Assembly: GCA_017428325.1 (NCBI GenBank)
Contig: JAFRRA010000006.1
Coordinates: 124,001-188,000 of the forward strand
Length of the DNA stretch: 64,000 nucleotides
Direction of reading: 5' to 3'
From: Bacteroidales bacterium
GTDB lineage: Bacteria; Bacteroidota; Bacteroidia; Bacteroidales; UBA932
Below, one piece after another: positions 16,679 to 25,365 of the stretch. Within the stretch, counting starts at the first letter, position 1. Every line of letters begins with the position of its first letter. The notes beneath the pieces are model-generated. The model was not told where the DNA came from, searched no databases, and was given only the letters and a program-made list of their open reading frames with translations. The position numbers and the translations under genes are program-made.

Positions 16679-18391
16679 ATGAGATACAGAATTAAAGTTA
16701 TCGCTATGGCTGCAGCTCTGCTGACTTTCGGCTTCAGTCAGGTCAGTGAGGCATGCACCAACATCATCGTGACAAAGGGAGCTTCCAAAGACGGAAGCGT
16801 TATGGTTACATACGCGGCAGATTCCCACACCCAGTACGGAGAACTTTACCACCACAACGGCGGAGTTTGGCCGAAGGGAACTATGATCAAAGTCTACGAA
16901 TGGGACTCCGGACGTTATCTTATGGATATACCGCAGGCATCCAGGACATATTCGACGATGGGCAATATGAACGAGTTCCAGCTCATCATCACGGAAACCA
17001 CATTCGGAGGGCTAGAATCCCTGGTGGACACTACCGGAGGCATAGATTACGGCTCCATTATCTATCTCACACTCCAGAGGGCAAAGACCGCAAGGGAAGC
17101 CATCCAGACTATCGCCTGGTTTATGGAGACCTACGGCTACTGCTCCGAGGGCGAAAGTTTCTCCATCGCAGACAAGGACGAGGCCTGGATTATGGAAATC
17201 GTGGGCAAGGGCGTAAAGAGAGGCAAAGACGGGAAGAATCTCAACAAGGGAGCTAATTGGGTGGCTGTCCGCATTCCTGACGGCTACATTTCAGGCCATG
17301 CCAACTGCTCCAGGATTTCCACCTTCCCTCTCAACGATCCGGACAACTGCCTCTATTCAAAAGACATCATAAAGTTTGCCAAGGAGAACGGCTATTATGA
17401 CGGACCTGACAATGAGTTCAGCTTCTGCGATGCCTTCGCCCCTGCTTCATTCGGCACACTCAGGGGCTGCGAGACCAGGGTCTGGAGTTTCTTCAACATC
17501 CTGGGAGGAGGAAAAATCGGCGACAAGGACGCTTCCTACTATGTAGACTACGCTTCCGGAAAGAATCCGGCCAACAAGATGCCTTTGTACATCAAGCCTT
17601 CTCACCTTCTTACAGTGAAGGATGTCGCTGACGCCATGAGAGACCACTTTGAGAACACTCCTTTCGAGTTCAGATACGATCTGGGTGCCGGTCCTTTCCA
17701 GAATCCTTACAGATGGAGACCTATGTCTTTCATTTCCGACGGAAAGAAGTACGAGTTTGAGAGATCGGTCGCCACACAGCAGACAGGATTCTGGCTGCTT
17801 GGCCAGGCAAGGGGATGGCTTCCTGACATTGTCGGAGGCATCATCTGGTTTGGCGTTGACGACACCGCCACCAGTTCCCTCACCCCAGTATATTCCAGCG
17901 GACTGGAAGCTCCTCTGTGCTTCAGGGTCGGAAACGGCAGCATGGTAAGATATTCGGATTCTTCCGCTTTCTGGCTTTTCAACCGGATAGCCAACTTTGC
18001 ATACAGCCGCTATATGGACATCGCTCCTGAGGTCAGGGCGGCTATTGACGAGCACGAGAACGGCGCTCTCAAGATCATTCCTGAGATTGACGCCAACGCA
18101 ACCAGGATCCTTGCCGAAAGCAAGGACGAGCAGAAGGTCAAGGCTTATCTTACAGACTGGTCAAACATGTTCGCAGACCGCATGTTCCGCAAGTTCAAGA
18201 AACTTGACGAATACCTCCTGGTAAAATATATGGACGGCAACATCAAGAAGCAGAATCCTGACGGAAGCTTCAAGACCATCTACAACGATGACAACATCGT
18301 TATGCCGGACCAGCCGGGCTATCCGCAGAAGTGGCTCGATGCCATCTCCAAGGAAATGGAACCTATTCCTGTAAACGAAAAGACCTACTAG
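16679..18391 (+). CDS. C69 family dipeptidase (PepD-like), secreted
   Basis: A 570-residue Ntn-type hydrolase. The start MRYRIKVIAMAAALLTFGFS gives a signal peptide ending SEA, and Cys26 in EACTNIIVTKGAS is the residue expected to become the N-terminal nucleophile after cleavage. The segments GSVMVTYAADSH and GGIDYGSIIYLTLQRAKTA fit peptidase family C69. Such dipeptidases are abundant in saccharolytic and peptide-fermenting gut Bacteroidales. The ATG at 16679 was chosen because it begins the signal peptide; upstream in-frame codons run through the promoter and into the divergent gene. An intrinsic terminator follows at 18402. Confidence 0.9.
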   Translation: MRYRIKVIAMAAALLTFGFSQVSEACTNIIVTKGASKDGSVMVTYAADSHTQYGELYHHNGGVWPKGTMIKVYEWDSGRYLMDIPQASRTYSTMGNMNEFQLIITETTFGGLESLVDTTGGIDYGSIIYLTLQRAKTAREAIQTIAWFMETYGYCSEGESFSIADKDEAWIMEIVGKGVKRGKDGKNLNKGANWVAVRIPDGYISGHANCSRISTFPLNDPDNCLYSKDIIKFAKENGYYDGPDNEFSFCDAFAPASFGTLRGCETRVWSFFNILGGGKIGDKDASYYVDYASGKNPANKMPLYIKPSHLLTVKDVADAMRDHFENTPFEFRYDLGAGPFQNPYRWRPMSFISDGKKYEFERSVATQQTGFWLLGQARGWLPDIVGGIIWFGVDDTATSSLTPVYSSGLEAPLCFRVGNGSMVRYSDSSAFWLFNRIANFAYSRYMDIAPEVRAAIDEHENGALKIIPEIDANATRILAESKDEQKVKAYLTDWSNMFADRMFRKFKKLDEYLLVKYMDGNIKKQNPDGSFKTIYNDDNIVMPDQPGYPQKWLDAISKEMEPIPVNEKTY

Positions 18392-18401
18392 CAGTACAAT
18401 A

Positions 18402-18440
18402 ATGCCCCGCCAGTTACTTGCTGGCAGGGCATTTCATTTA
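18402..18440. terminator. Terminator between C69 dipeptidase and DUF4465 genes
   Basis: ATGCCC then GCCAG (18402-18413) pairs with CTGGC then GGGCAT (18421-18432), followed by TTCATTT. The genes on both sides converge on it. Confidence 0.75.
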
Positions 18441-18453
18441 TGCGTTAACTGTA

Positions 18454-19284
18454 TTACAGTATGTTAGCCTTATTCGGGGTAACGGTTGTGCCTTTGTCTA
18501 CCCTTACAACGATGCAGTCGATTGCAACGTATGCCGGGGTATTGAGTCCGTAAACTCCCTTGTCAGATCCGTCCATGTCTATCTTAAGGGTGTGGATCCT
18601 TCCAAGGCCTGACAGGGCCACTGGCTGCCACTGCTCAAGCAAATACTTGCCGCCATCCTTGTAGTTGGCAAGATATACCTCGATCTTGCCGGTCTGATTG
18701 CCCTTTGCATCGAGACCAATGAAGATTACCTTGAACCAGCCGTCCTTGATTGGAACTCCGCTGCCGAGGTCAGTGGTCATCTGTGCAACTGCATAGGAAG
18801 TGTTGGTGATATAAAGGCCTTCAATCACTCTGGTGGTGGTGTCGGTATCGGTGAAGTTCATTGTAGGGGCGTTGTTCCAGCCGTTAGGGTCTGCCCAGCC
18901 AAAAGAAACGAGGCAGTGCTCGGTGTTGTTGTATCCAGGGTAATCTCTCAGGTTCTTGAAATTGACAGCCAGCTGGCTCTTGTACCAATTGGCGGCATCT
19001 TCTTTCTTGAGTTCAATAGCAGGGAAGTTGCTCACTGCTATACCGCCTGAATAATACTGGTCGTCTACAGGCTTTGAACCAAGACCAGTGTTCTTGTCCA
19101 GCCAATAATAACCCTTGCCATAAAGGTTTTCTCCATAAACATCGGAAGCGTACATTCCTGTCTCAAGGTCATCAAAAGTCGCTACAACCTGATGGTAAGG
19201 AACGTCCGGAGTGTGGTCCTTGTTGCAGGAAACCATAACGGCTGCCGCAATCAGAACCACTGGGAAAAATACAATTCTTTTCAT
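18454..19284 (-). CDS. btuH: DUF4465 lipoprotein under cobalamin riboswitch control (BtuH-like)
   Basis: A 276-residue lipoprotein with lipobox VMVSC (Cys20). The mature protein opens with ATFDDLETGMYASDVYGENL and ends in a beta-rich domain, the DUF4465 pattern. Its leader carries a complete cobalamin riboswitch (19356-19531), so expression should fall when B12 is plentiful. DUF4465 proteins of gut Bacteroides include BtuH, a surface lipoprotein that binds B12; that family knowledge, with the riboswitch, supports the same role here. No btuB, btuG or ABC transporter lies beside it, so it would have to supply a receptor encoded elsewhere. The symbol rests on family and regulation, not on tested binding. 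Confidence 0.8.
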   Translation of the reverse strand: MKRIVFFPVVLIAAAVMVSCNKDHTPDVPYHQVVATFDDLETGMYASDVYGENLYGKGYYWLDKNTGLGSKPVDDQYYSGGIAVSNFPAIELKKEDAANWYKSQLAVNFKNLRDYPGYNNTEHCLVSFGWADPNGWNNAPTMNFTDTDTTTRVIEGLYITNTSYAVAQMTTDLGSGVPIKDGWFKVIFIGLDAKGNQTGKIEVYLANYKDGGKYLLEQWQPVALSGLGRIHTLKIDMDGSDKGVYGLNTPAYVAIDCIVVRVDKGTTVTPNKANIL

Positions 19285-19322
19285 CTTATTGATATTAAAA
19301 TTTATTATGTTGTCCTCTCAAC

Positions 19323-19352
19323 GGATTGGTCCATAGTCCCGCAGAACAATCC
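19323..19352 (-). promoter_or_regulatory. Hairpin downstream of the B12 aptamer
   Basis: On the minus strand GGATTG (19352-19347) pairs with CAATCC (19328-19323). It is not followed by a T run, so regulation is more likely to act on translation than on termination. Confidence 0.4.
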
Positions 19353-19355
19353 TAA

Positions 19356-19531
19356 ACCGGCATGGCAGGTCTTCTGACTCATCCTTCTGGGCGCCTTCCC
19401 GGTAATTCCAGTGGCAGAGAGTGCCCAGTCTTGATGGATATACAGCAGCGGGTACTGTTATGGGATCTCACCATATTCCCTTTTAATCGCGAAAGGCGGA
19501 TATAACAGCAGTTCGCGACACCATTGCCGGT
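19356..19531 (-). promoter_or_regulatory. Cobalamin (B12) riboswitch
   Basis: Read on the minus strand, closing stem P1 is ACCGGCA-type (19531-19525 with 19362-19356). Inside are AAAGGGAAT, GGTG, the AACAGTACCCGCTGCTGTA stem region, GCCACTGG, CGGGAAGGC and the B12 box AGTCAGAAGACCTGCC at 19379-19364. These are the conserved blocks of the AdoCbl-type aptamer in the correct order. It precedes the DUF4465 lipoprotein gene by about 70 bases. Confidence 0.95.
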
Positions 19532-19609
19532 GCAAATATATACAAACATCGCGATTCTGTATCTTCACAATACCAAATACTGGGTATGGACAGCATATTC
19601 CAATTGCAT

Positions 19610-19617
19610 TATCTTTG
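19610..19617 (+). promoter_or_regulatory. TATCTTTG promoter element of feoAB
   Basis: TATCTTTG ends nine bases before the feoAB ATG at 19627, so the predicted leader is about five bases. No good -33 box is visible. Confidence 0.5.
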
Positions 19618-19626
19618 CCGCCGAAA

Positions 19627-22104
19627 ATGGCAAAGCTTTCAGAACTCAACACGGGAGAAAAGGGAGTCATCGTCAAGATCCAGGGACACGGAGGTTTCCG
19701 CAAGAGGATCATTGAGATGGGCTTCATCCAGGGAAAAACTGTGGAGGTTATCCACAAGGCTCCCCTGCAGGATCCCGTGGAGTATCAGATACTTGGCTAT
19801 CACGTGTCTCTGAGGCTCAGCGAAGCCTCCCAGATAGAGGTCATCTCCATAGAGGAAGCTGAACACCTGGCAAAAGAGCATAACCCCCGCACCGGAAATT
19901 TTGTTCCGGCCTGCATAGGCTGCGCAGAGAGCGGCTGCAAGTTCAGGGACTCCATCAGTCAGACCACAGAGGAGGAAGACGCGCTCTATCGCGGAGCAAG
20001 GGAAAAGAGCAAGGAAATCACAGTGGCGCTGGTGGGCAACCCTAACTGCGGCAAGACCAGCCTGTTCAACCGCGCCAGCGGAAGCCACCAGAGAGTGGGA
20101 AACTACAGCGGGGTTACTGTGGATGCCGTAAAGGGCAAGATGTACTACAGAGGCTACCGCTTCACTCTGATAGACCTTCCGGGCACCTATTCAATATCCG
20201 CATACAGCCCTGAGGAAAAATATGTACGCCACTCCATTGTACACGACAAGCCGGATGTAATCATCAATGTGGTGGATACTTCCAACCTGGAAAGGAACCT
20301 CTTCCTTACCACCCAGCTCATAGACATGAACCTGAGGATGGTCATTGCCCTTAACATGTACGACGAACTGGAGGAGCGTGGAGACACTCTGGATTACAGG
20401 GAACTGCAGAAACTGCTCGGTGTGCCTATGATTCCCACGGTGTCTGTCAGAAACCGCGGCATCGCCGAGCTGTTCAACGCAATAATAGACGTCTATGAGG
20501 AAGGAGACTTTGTTTCGGCGACAGATGCCTCCGGCCGCTACCCTAACGGAAAGAAAGGTTCAAGGAAAGACCAGAAGGAAAATACAGAAAATGTTGCCGG
20601 CATCCTCAAGCACATCCACATCAACCACGGCCCGGTCATAGAAAGAAGCATTGACAGAATCAGAGAGGAGATATACAAGAATCCAAACGCCATGGATGAG
20701 TATACTCCACGATATATAGCAATCCGTATCCTACAGCACGACAAGGAGATAGAAAAGGTTCTGGACGGTTTCTCCAACAAGGAGGACATTCTCAGGGTCC
20801 GCGACGAGGAATCCGCAGCCATCGAAAGGGAACTGCACGACTCTCCGGAAAACGCCATTATGGATGCCAAGTACGGTTTCATAGACGGAGCCCTCAGGGA
20901 AACTTATCGCAGAGGAGAAAGGAAACCGGGCAAGACCGGCACGGAAAGGATAGACAACATCGTAACCCACCGCTGGTGGGGCTTCCCTATCTTCCTGATT
21001 GCGCTGTACCTGATCTTCCAGGCCACCTTCACAATCGGGCAGTATCCTATGGACTGGATAGACGCGGGAGTCGGCTGGCTTGGAGATAAAGTCGGCTCGG
21101 CGATGAGTGAAGGATGGTTCAAGGCTCTGATTGTAGACGGCATAATAACCGGAGTGGGCGGAGTGCTGGTATTCCTTCCGAACATCCTGATCCTCTTCTT
21201 TTTCATCTCCCTGCTTGAGGCCAGCGGCTACATGGCAAGGGCCGCATTCATAATGGATAAGCTGATGCACCTTGTGGGGCTTCACGGAAGAAGTTTCATT
21301 CCTCTGATGATGGGCTTCGGCTGCAACGTTCCTGCGGTTATGGCCACAAGGACAATAGAGAACAGGAACGCCAGGATGATCACCATCCTCATCAACCCGC
21401 TTATGAGCTGCAACGCCAGACTTCCGATCTACCTTCTTCTGGCGGGAGTCTTCTTCCCAAAGAGCGCGGGACTTGTCATCTTCTGCATATACCTCGGAGG
21501 AGTGCTTCTGGCCGCCCTTATGGCAAAACTGTTCGGCAAGTTCCTCTTCAACAGCGACGAGACCCCGTTCGTGATGGAACTTCCCCCTTACAGGGTTCCA
21601 ACCCTCAAGTCCCTTCTCCGCGATACATGGGACAAGGGTAAGCAGTACCTGCACAAAATTGCTACAATCATTCTCATAGGAACCCTTATAGTGTGGGCGC
21701 TGAGCTACTTCCCGACAGGAGACCCGGACCCTGCCGCAAGACTCGAGCATTCATATCTTGCCGCGATCGGGAACTTCATCAGTCCGGTTCTCGCCCCACT
21801 GGGCTTCCACTGGCAGGAGAGCGTTTCTCTCCTCAGCGGAATGGCTGCCAAGGAGATTGTTGTCAGCACAATGAATATGCTCTACACCGTAGACGGACAA
21901 CTTGTGATTGGCAGCGTCCTGACTCCGGCCATAGCCTTGGCTTTCATGGCATTTACACTTATCTACTTCCCTTGCGTAGCGACAATCGGAGCCATAAAGA
22001 CAGAGACGGGCAGCTGGAAATGGGCTCTGTTCACAGTCTGCTACACTCTCATCCTCGCCTGGGTAGTGGCATTTGTTTTAGGAAAAGTTTTAACTTTGTT
22101 CTAG
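19627..22104 (+). CDS. feoB: Ferrous iron transporter FeoB with fused FeoA domain
   Basis: An 825-residue fusion. Residues 1-78 are a FeoA SH3-like domain (KLSELNTGEKGVIVKIQG). A Cys-rich linker follows (CIGCAESGC, about 96-104). The G-protein domain has G1 GNPNCGKTS near 137, G2 SGVTVDAVKG, G3 DLPGTYS and G4 NMYDELEE. The membrane part contains the FeoB core GYMARAAFIMDKLMHLVGLHG, GFGCNVPAVMATRTIE and SGMAAKEIVVSTMN. It imports Fe2+ across the inner membrane. FeoA-FeoB fusion is normal for Bacteroidota. The ATG at 19627 was preferred over a TTG at 19615 that lies inside the promoter element. Confidence 0.96.
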   Translation: MAKLSELNTGEKGVIVKIQGHGGFRKRIIEMGFIQGKTVEVIHKAPLQDPVEYQILGYHVSLRLSEASQIEVISIEEAEHLAKEHNPRTGNFVPACIGCAESGCKFRDSISQTTEEEDALYRGAREKSKEITVALVGNPNCGKTSLFNRASGSHQRVGNYSGVTVDAVKGKMYYRGYRFTLIDLPGTYSISAYSPEEKYVRHSIVHDKPDVIINVVDTSNLERNLFLTTQLIDMNLRMVIALNMYDELEERGDTLDYRELQKLLGVPMIPTVSVRNRGIAELFNAIIDVYEEGDFVSATDASGRYPNGKKGSRKDQKENTENVAGILKHIHINHGPVIERSIDRIREEIYKNPNAMDEYTPRYIAIRILQHDKEIEKVLDGFSNKEDILRVRDEESAAIERELHDSPENAIMDAKYGFIDGALRETYRRGERKPGKTGTERIDNIVTHRWWGFPIFLIALYLIFQATFTIGQYPMDWIDAGVGWLGDKVGSAMSEGWFKALIVDGIITGVGGVLVFLPNILILFFFISLLEASGYMARAAFIMDKLMHLVGLHGRSFIPLMMGFGCNVPAVMATRTIENRNARMITILINPLMSCNARLPIYLLLAGVFFPKSAGLVIFCIYLGGVLLAALMAKLFGKFLFNSDETPFVMELPPYRVPTLKSLLRDTWDKGKQYLHKIATIILIGTLIVWALSYFPTGDPDPAARLEHSYLAAIGNFISPVLAPLGFHWQESVSLLSGMAAKEIVVSTMNMLYTVDGQLVIGSVLTPAIALAFMAFTLIYFPCVATIGAIKTETGSWKWALFTVCYTLILAWVVAFVLGKVLTLF

Positions 22105-22122
22105 ACAAAAACACATTCAAGT

Positions 22123-22926
22123 ATGAAAAAGCTGATAATTATGGCAATGGCAACACTGCTGGGAGTTTCCCTTATGGGCCAGAAAAGGGAAATTGTAGAA
22201 CTGATCAACCAGAAAGGAACCATAGAAAGTGATATGATCTGGATCAAGAGCGACGGATGGGTTTCCAGTTTCATGGATAAGATGAAACTGTTTAACAAGA
22301 CGGACCTCCAGTTCGTAGTGGACCAAACTGAAAAGGAAGCCGCCCGGCTGGATGAAATTGTCCGGACCCGCAGCGATATCATAAAGAATGAAACGGATCC
22401 CGAGAAGCAGGCCAGGAAACTGGAGAGATATTTCACCGATAAGGATAAGGCCGAGGAATGTTTCAAACAGGCCGATGCGCTGAAAGCCAGGGCCCTCAAA
22501 GTCCACGACGCGGCTGCCAGTTATCTCAGTATGGTTCACAACATATTACCGGAAGGAGAACTTACTTGTTTCAAGTATTTCTCCAAGGATGTGTATTCCA
22601 ATTCCTTCAGGGTAACCCTTTCAAAGAACGACGAAGGAAAGGCGGTAATAACCTACAACTTTGAAGACGAAGCCGTAGTTGACAATTCCGTTTTCGACAA
22701 AGTTTACAACATGATAAAGGAAGGCCAGCTTTACGACATTGCAAAATCATACGAACCGTTTGATTTGCCGCTTGACGTCAACGAGTGGAGCTGGACCCTC
22801 ACGATGATTTTCGGCGACAATGAAATCTACTCTTCCGGAATTGGTGCCGAACCGGACCACAAGGAAACATTAGGGGCTATCCTCGATGTCCTGCGCAAAG
22901 CCTTCGACGAGGCCAAAGGCAACTGA
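22123..22926 (+). CDS. Secreted protein of unknown function downstream of feoAB
   Basis: A 267-residue protein with a signal peptide (MKKLIIMAMATLLGVSLMGQ). The first half of the mature part is strongly helical and charged, with probable coiled coil from about 60 to 140; the second half has beta strands and Trp-rich EWSWTLTM. No known domain is recognised. It starts 18 bp after the feoAB stop with no terminator between, so it is probably co-transcribed and may serve iron uptake or periplasmic stress, but this is guilt by association only. Confidence 0.75.
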   Translation: MKKLIIMAMATLLGVSLMGQKREIVELINQKGTIESDMIWIKSDGWVSSFMDKMKLFNKTDLQFVVDQTEKEAARLDEIVRTRSDIIKNETDPEKQARKLERYFTDKDKAEECFKQADALKARALKVHDAAASYLSMVHNILPEGELTCFKYFSKDVYSNSFRVTLSKNDEGKAVITYNFEDEAVVDNSVFDKVYNMIKEGQLYDIAKSYEPFDLPLDVNEWSWTLTMIFGDNEIYSSGIGAEPDHKETLGAILDVLRKAFDEAKGN

Positions 22927-22950
22927 CGCCAGACATTACAGAAACAAAAA

Positions 22951-22978
22951 AAGAACAGGCATCAACCTGTTCTTTTTT
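22951..22978. terminator. Bidirectional intrinsic terminator
   Basis: AAGAACAGG (22951-22959) pairs with CCTGTTCTT (22966-22974) around CATCAA. A T run follows on the plus strand and TTTTTTTGTTTC on the minus strand. It ends both the feoAB transcript and the tRNA-Glu transcript. Confidence 0.92.
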
Positions 22979-22979
22979 G

Positions 22980-23051
22980 TAGGAGATAGGAGAATCGAAC
23001 TCCTATTTAGGGAATGAGAATCCCTTGTCCTAACCGTTAGACGAATCTCCC
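22980..23051 (-). tRNA. tRNA-Glu (anticodon CUC)
   Basis: A 72-base cloverleaf: acceptor GGGAGAT with ATCTCCT (one G-U pair), D-arm with CTAACGGTTAG, anticodon arm AGGGA-TTCTCAT-TCCCT giving CTC at positions 34-36, and T-arm ATAGG-type stem with TTCGATT loop. CCA is not encoded. The CTC anticodon is the less common tRNA-Glu; the TTC isoacceptor is not in the window. Confidence 0.9.
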
Positions 23052-23070
23052 GTTTCCCCGATTGGGACTG

Positions 23071-23078
23071 CAAAGATA
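23071..23078 (-). promoter_or_regulatory. Promoter element of tRNA-Glu
   Basis: TATCTTTG on the minus strand, preceded by TTG 19 bases upstream, predicts transcription from about 23066, some 15 bases before the tRNA 5' end. Confidence 0.6.
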
Positions 23079-23109
23079 TGAAATAGTTTCAATTCTGCAA
23101 CTATTCTTT

Positions 23110-24051
23110 TCAGTAGCGGTCCTCGTCCGAAGTGTTCTCTTCACTCTTTATGATATCAACTGCAGCCTGCTCTCCAAGGGAAAGTTTAATGGTGCTGTTG
23201 TCTTCAACTGGCTTGTACCAGTCCTTGGAAGAGAAGTACTCCTTCAGGTCCGCAGATGTGAAATTATAGCCGTGGCGGGCAAGTATCTCGTTACGCATTA
23301 TGCGCAGGGTCTTCTTGTCGAAACCCCTTACCATAGACCTGTTAATCATCATCATGTTTGTCCAAGGGAATCGTCCCTCTCCCTTGTCTATGAATTTGAG
23401 GCGGGCATAGAGAGAACCCTTGCTCCAGTAATCTGAACCCTCGTCATAAGTGGCATTGTACAGGTCCATTCCATTGAGAGTTATATCGTAGAAGAAACTG
23501 TTCTTTCCAACGACTATGATATTGGAAGGTGTCTCGTATTCTTCTCCGAATTTGAACTTTGTCTTCTGCGGAACAAGGCTTCCGAGAATACAGTCGCTAT
23601 AGTCAAAAAGATACTTTTGCCCTTTCTCGTCTACATATTCCCCGTTCATCTGAATCATCTGGTCAACGATGATATTATCGTACAGGTTTTCATCGTCTTG
23701 ATAGCGGAACACTATCTCCGAAACCAGGCCATTGTGGATAACCTCCAGGAAATGCCATGCATTCTTTTGGTCATGGATATATTTTACAATATCCCCGGCC
23801 CTGCCGACAGCCGCATAGTCGCTGTCTTCGTCAAGGCTTGTAAGGGTGTATATCCCGGCCGTTTCCGTTGGCTTGAGGCCAAAACGGTAACCTCCCTCGT
23901 GGCAGGAACCGCCCATAAATGTCAGGTTGTCTTCCGTGCCGTTCATAACAAAAACGAGGTCTCCGGTCATCCACATGTATTTTCCCTTGAACTGTGAGAA
24001 AGCGCTGCCGCAGACAAGAAGGAGCGCAAGAGTAATGAATATCTTTTTCAT
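23110..24051 (-). CDS. Secreted YARHG-domain protein
   Basis: A 313-residue exported protein. The signal peptide is MKKIFITLALLLVCGSAFSQ. The C-terminal part (about residues 230-300) is a YARHG domain: LRIMRNEILARHGYNF then a spaced WYKP, as in extracellular proteins of many bacteria. The middle contains a beta-rich region of unknown type. The ATG at 24051 begins the signal peptide; codons further upstream lie in the promoter, where TATCTTTG occurs at 24073-24080. It is divergent from the serine hydrolase gene. The domain has no assigned biochemical function. Confidence 0.85.
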   Translation of the reverse strand: MKKIFITLALLLVCGSAFSQFKGKYMWMTGDLVFVMNGTEDNLTFMGGSCHEGGYRFGLKPTETAGIYTLTSLDEDSDYAAVGRAGDIVKYIHDQKNAWHFLEVIHNGLVSEIVFRYQDDENLYDNIIVDQMIQMNGEYVDEKGQKYLFDYSDCILGSLVPQKTKFKFGEEYETPSNIIVVGKNSFFYDITLNGMDLYNATYDEGSDYWSKGSLYARLKFIDKGEGRFPWTNMMMINRSMVRGFDKKTLRIMRNEILARHGYNFTSADLKEYFSSKDWYKPVEDNSTIKLSLGEQAAVDIIKSEENTSDEDRY

Positions 24052-24072
24052 CGCGATAATTATTGACTTGGT

Positions 24073-24109
24073 CAAAGATAGCAATTCTTGCTCAATTTGA
24101 CTAAATTTG
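24073..24109. promoter_or_regulatory. Divergent TAnnTTTG elements
   Basis: TATCTTTG on the minus strand (24073-24080) serves the YARHG gene; TAAATTTG on the plus strand (24102-24109) serves the serine hydrolase gene at 24136 with a leader of about 22 bases. Confidence 0.5.
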
Positions 24110-24135
24110 TGTTTTGGTGCAAAGTATCCATCGAT

Positions 24136-25353
24136 ATGAAAAAATTCAGCAATCTATTATCAGGAGCCGCCGTGCTCCTTGCTTTGGTTATGAGCTTTTC
24201 AGCCTGCAACAATGATAAGGCCAAAGGTCTGGCAGAGCGACAGACGGAATTCGAGGATTCTCTCCTGACAATGATCCGGGAACACAATATCCCGATGATC
24301 CAGGTAAAGTACACAGAACCGGGCGACAGCGTATACTGCCAGGTTGGAGTGACTCCTTGGTCTTCAGAAAAGCCGGTGGAAATTGACTCGGCAGCCGTGG
24401 GAGAGGAAGAGTGGAACAAGCTCAAGTTCAGCTACAAAGAGACGGGCAAGGCTGATTATGAGAAGGAGGCCGTCTTCCAGGCCGCATCGCTGAGCAAAGT
24501 GGTGTTCGCATACATTGTACTCAAGATGTACGACAAGGGGGAGATAGACATAGACTGTCCGCTCCACGTATATACAGACATTGACCGCTTCGTGGACAAG
24601 GATATGGCAAAGAAGCTGACCGCAAGGCTGATACTTATGCACCGCAGCGGCATTGACGACTGGGCCGCAAGCCCGTCTTCCGACGCCTGGCCTACAGCTC
24701 CGATAAAGTTCACTTTCCCGGTTGATTCCATATTCGGATATTCCGGAGAAGGATATGCCTTCCTGCAGAGAGCCGTGGAGGCCATCAAGGGAAAGGACAT
24801 CCAGTCCATTGCAAAGGAATATGTGTTTGAACCGCTGGACATGCCGCTTTCTTCATACGAGTGGATTCCTGAATTCGAGGGCATCACAACCGCATCAGTA
24901 AGGCGCAACGGAGACAGCCAGGGCGTAAGGCAGTTCCCACGGCAGAACGTTGCCTACACCCTCAGGACAAACGCCATAGACTATACCAATTTCCTTAAGG
25001 CGATAATGAACGGTACCGGTCTGAAACCTCAGACCCACGCGCTTATGATAACCCCTTGCAGCGGGCCCGCCACACAGTTCCCTCCTAAGGTCAGGCCAAT
25101 CGACGAGAAGCAGACCATCTTCTGGGGCCTTGGAATCGGCATTGAGGAAAACCCTCATTACGGCAGGGTTCTCTGGCACTGGGGAGACAACGGCAACACC
25201 AAGGCGCTGTTCATAATACTGCCGGCACAGAAGAAGACTCTGGTATATTTTGCCAACAGCGGTGCGGGCCACGAAATCGCCAACCGTGTGCTGAACCTTT
25301 TCCTCGGCGACAAGACTCCGTTTGACATTGAGGACTGGATTAACCAGGAATAG
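24136..25353 (+). CDS. Serine hydrolase lipoprotein, beta-lactamase class C/esterase fold
   Basis: A 405-residue lipoprotein (lipobox SFSAC, Cys24). The nucleophile motif SxxK is SLSK at 118-121, followed by YSGEGY at 202-207 in the place of the YxN motif and HWGDNGNTK near residue 355 in the place of the KTG-type strand. This fold includes class C beta-lactamases, DD-peptidases, esterases and acyl-transferring enzymes; no drug-resistance role should be assumed. It is 12 bp upstream of an acyltransferase gene and probably leads the lipid-export locus that follows, which makes an esterase or transacylase role plausible. Confidence 0.85.
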   Translation: MKKFSNLLSGAAVLLALVMSFSACNNDKAKGLAERQTEFEDSLLTMIREHNIPMIQVKYTEPGDSVYCQVGVTPWSSEKPVEIDSAAVGEEEWNKLKFSYKETGKADYEKEAVFQAASLSKVVFAYIVLKMYDKGEIDIDCPLHVYTDIDRFVDKDMAKKLTARLILMHRSGIDDWAASPSSDAWPTAPIKFTFPVDSIFGYSGEGYAFLQRAVEAIKGKDIQSIAKEYVFEPLDMPLSSYEWIPEFEGITTASVRRNGDSQGVRQFPRQNVAYTLRTNAIDYTNFLKAIMNGTGLKPQTHALMITPCSGPATQFPPKVRPIDEKQTIFWGLGIGIEENPHYGRVLWHWGDNGNTKALFIILPAQKKTLVYFANSGAGHEIANRVLNLFLGDKTPFDIEDWINQE

Positions 25354-25365
25354 AATCATCGGCTG

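Noticed and set aside
24136-25353. Serine hydrolase as a beta-lactam resistance gene
   Set aside because: The SxxK motif only shows the fold. The YxN and KTG motifs are altered, and the gene heads a lipid-type operon, so resistance is not supported.
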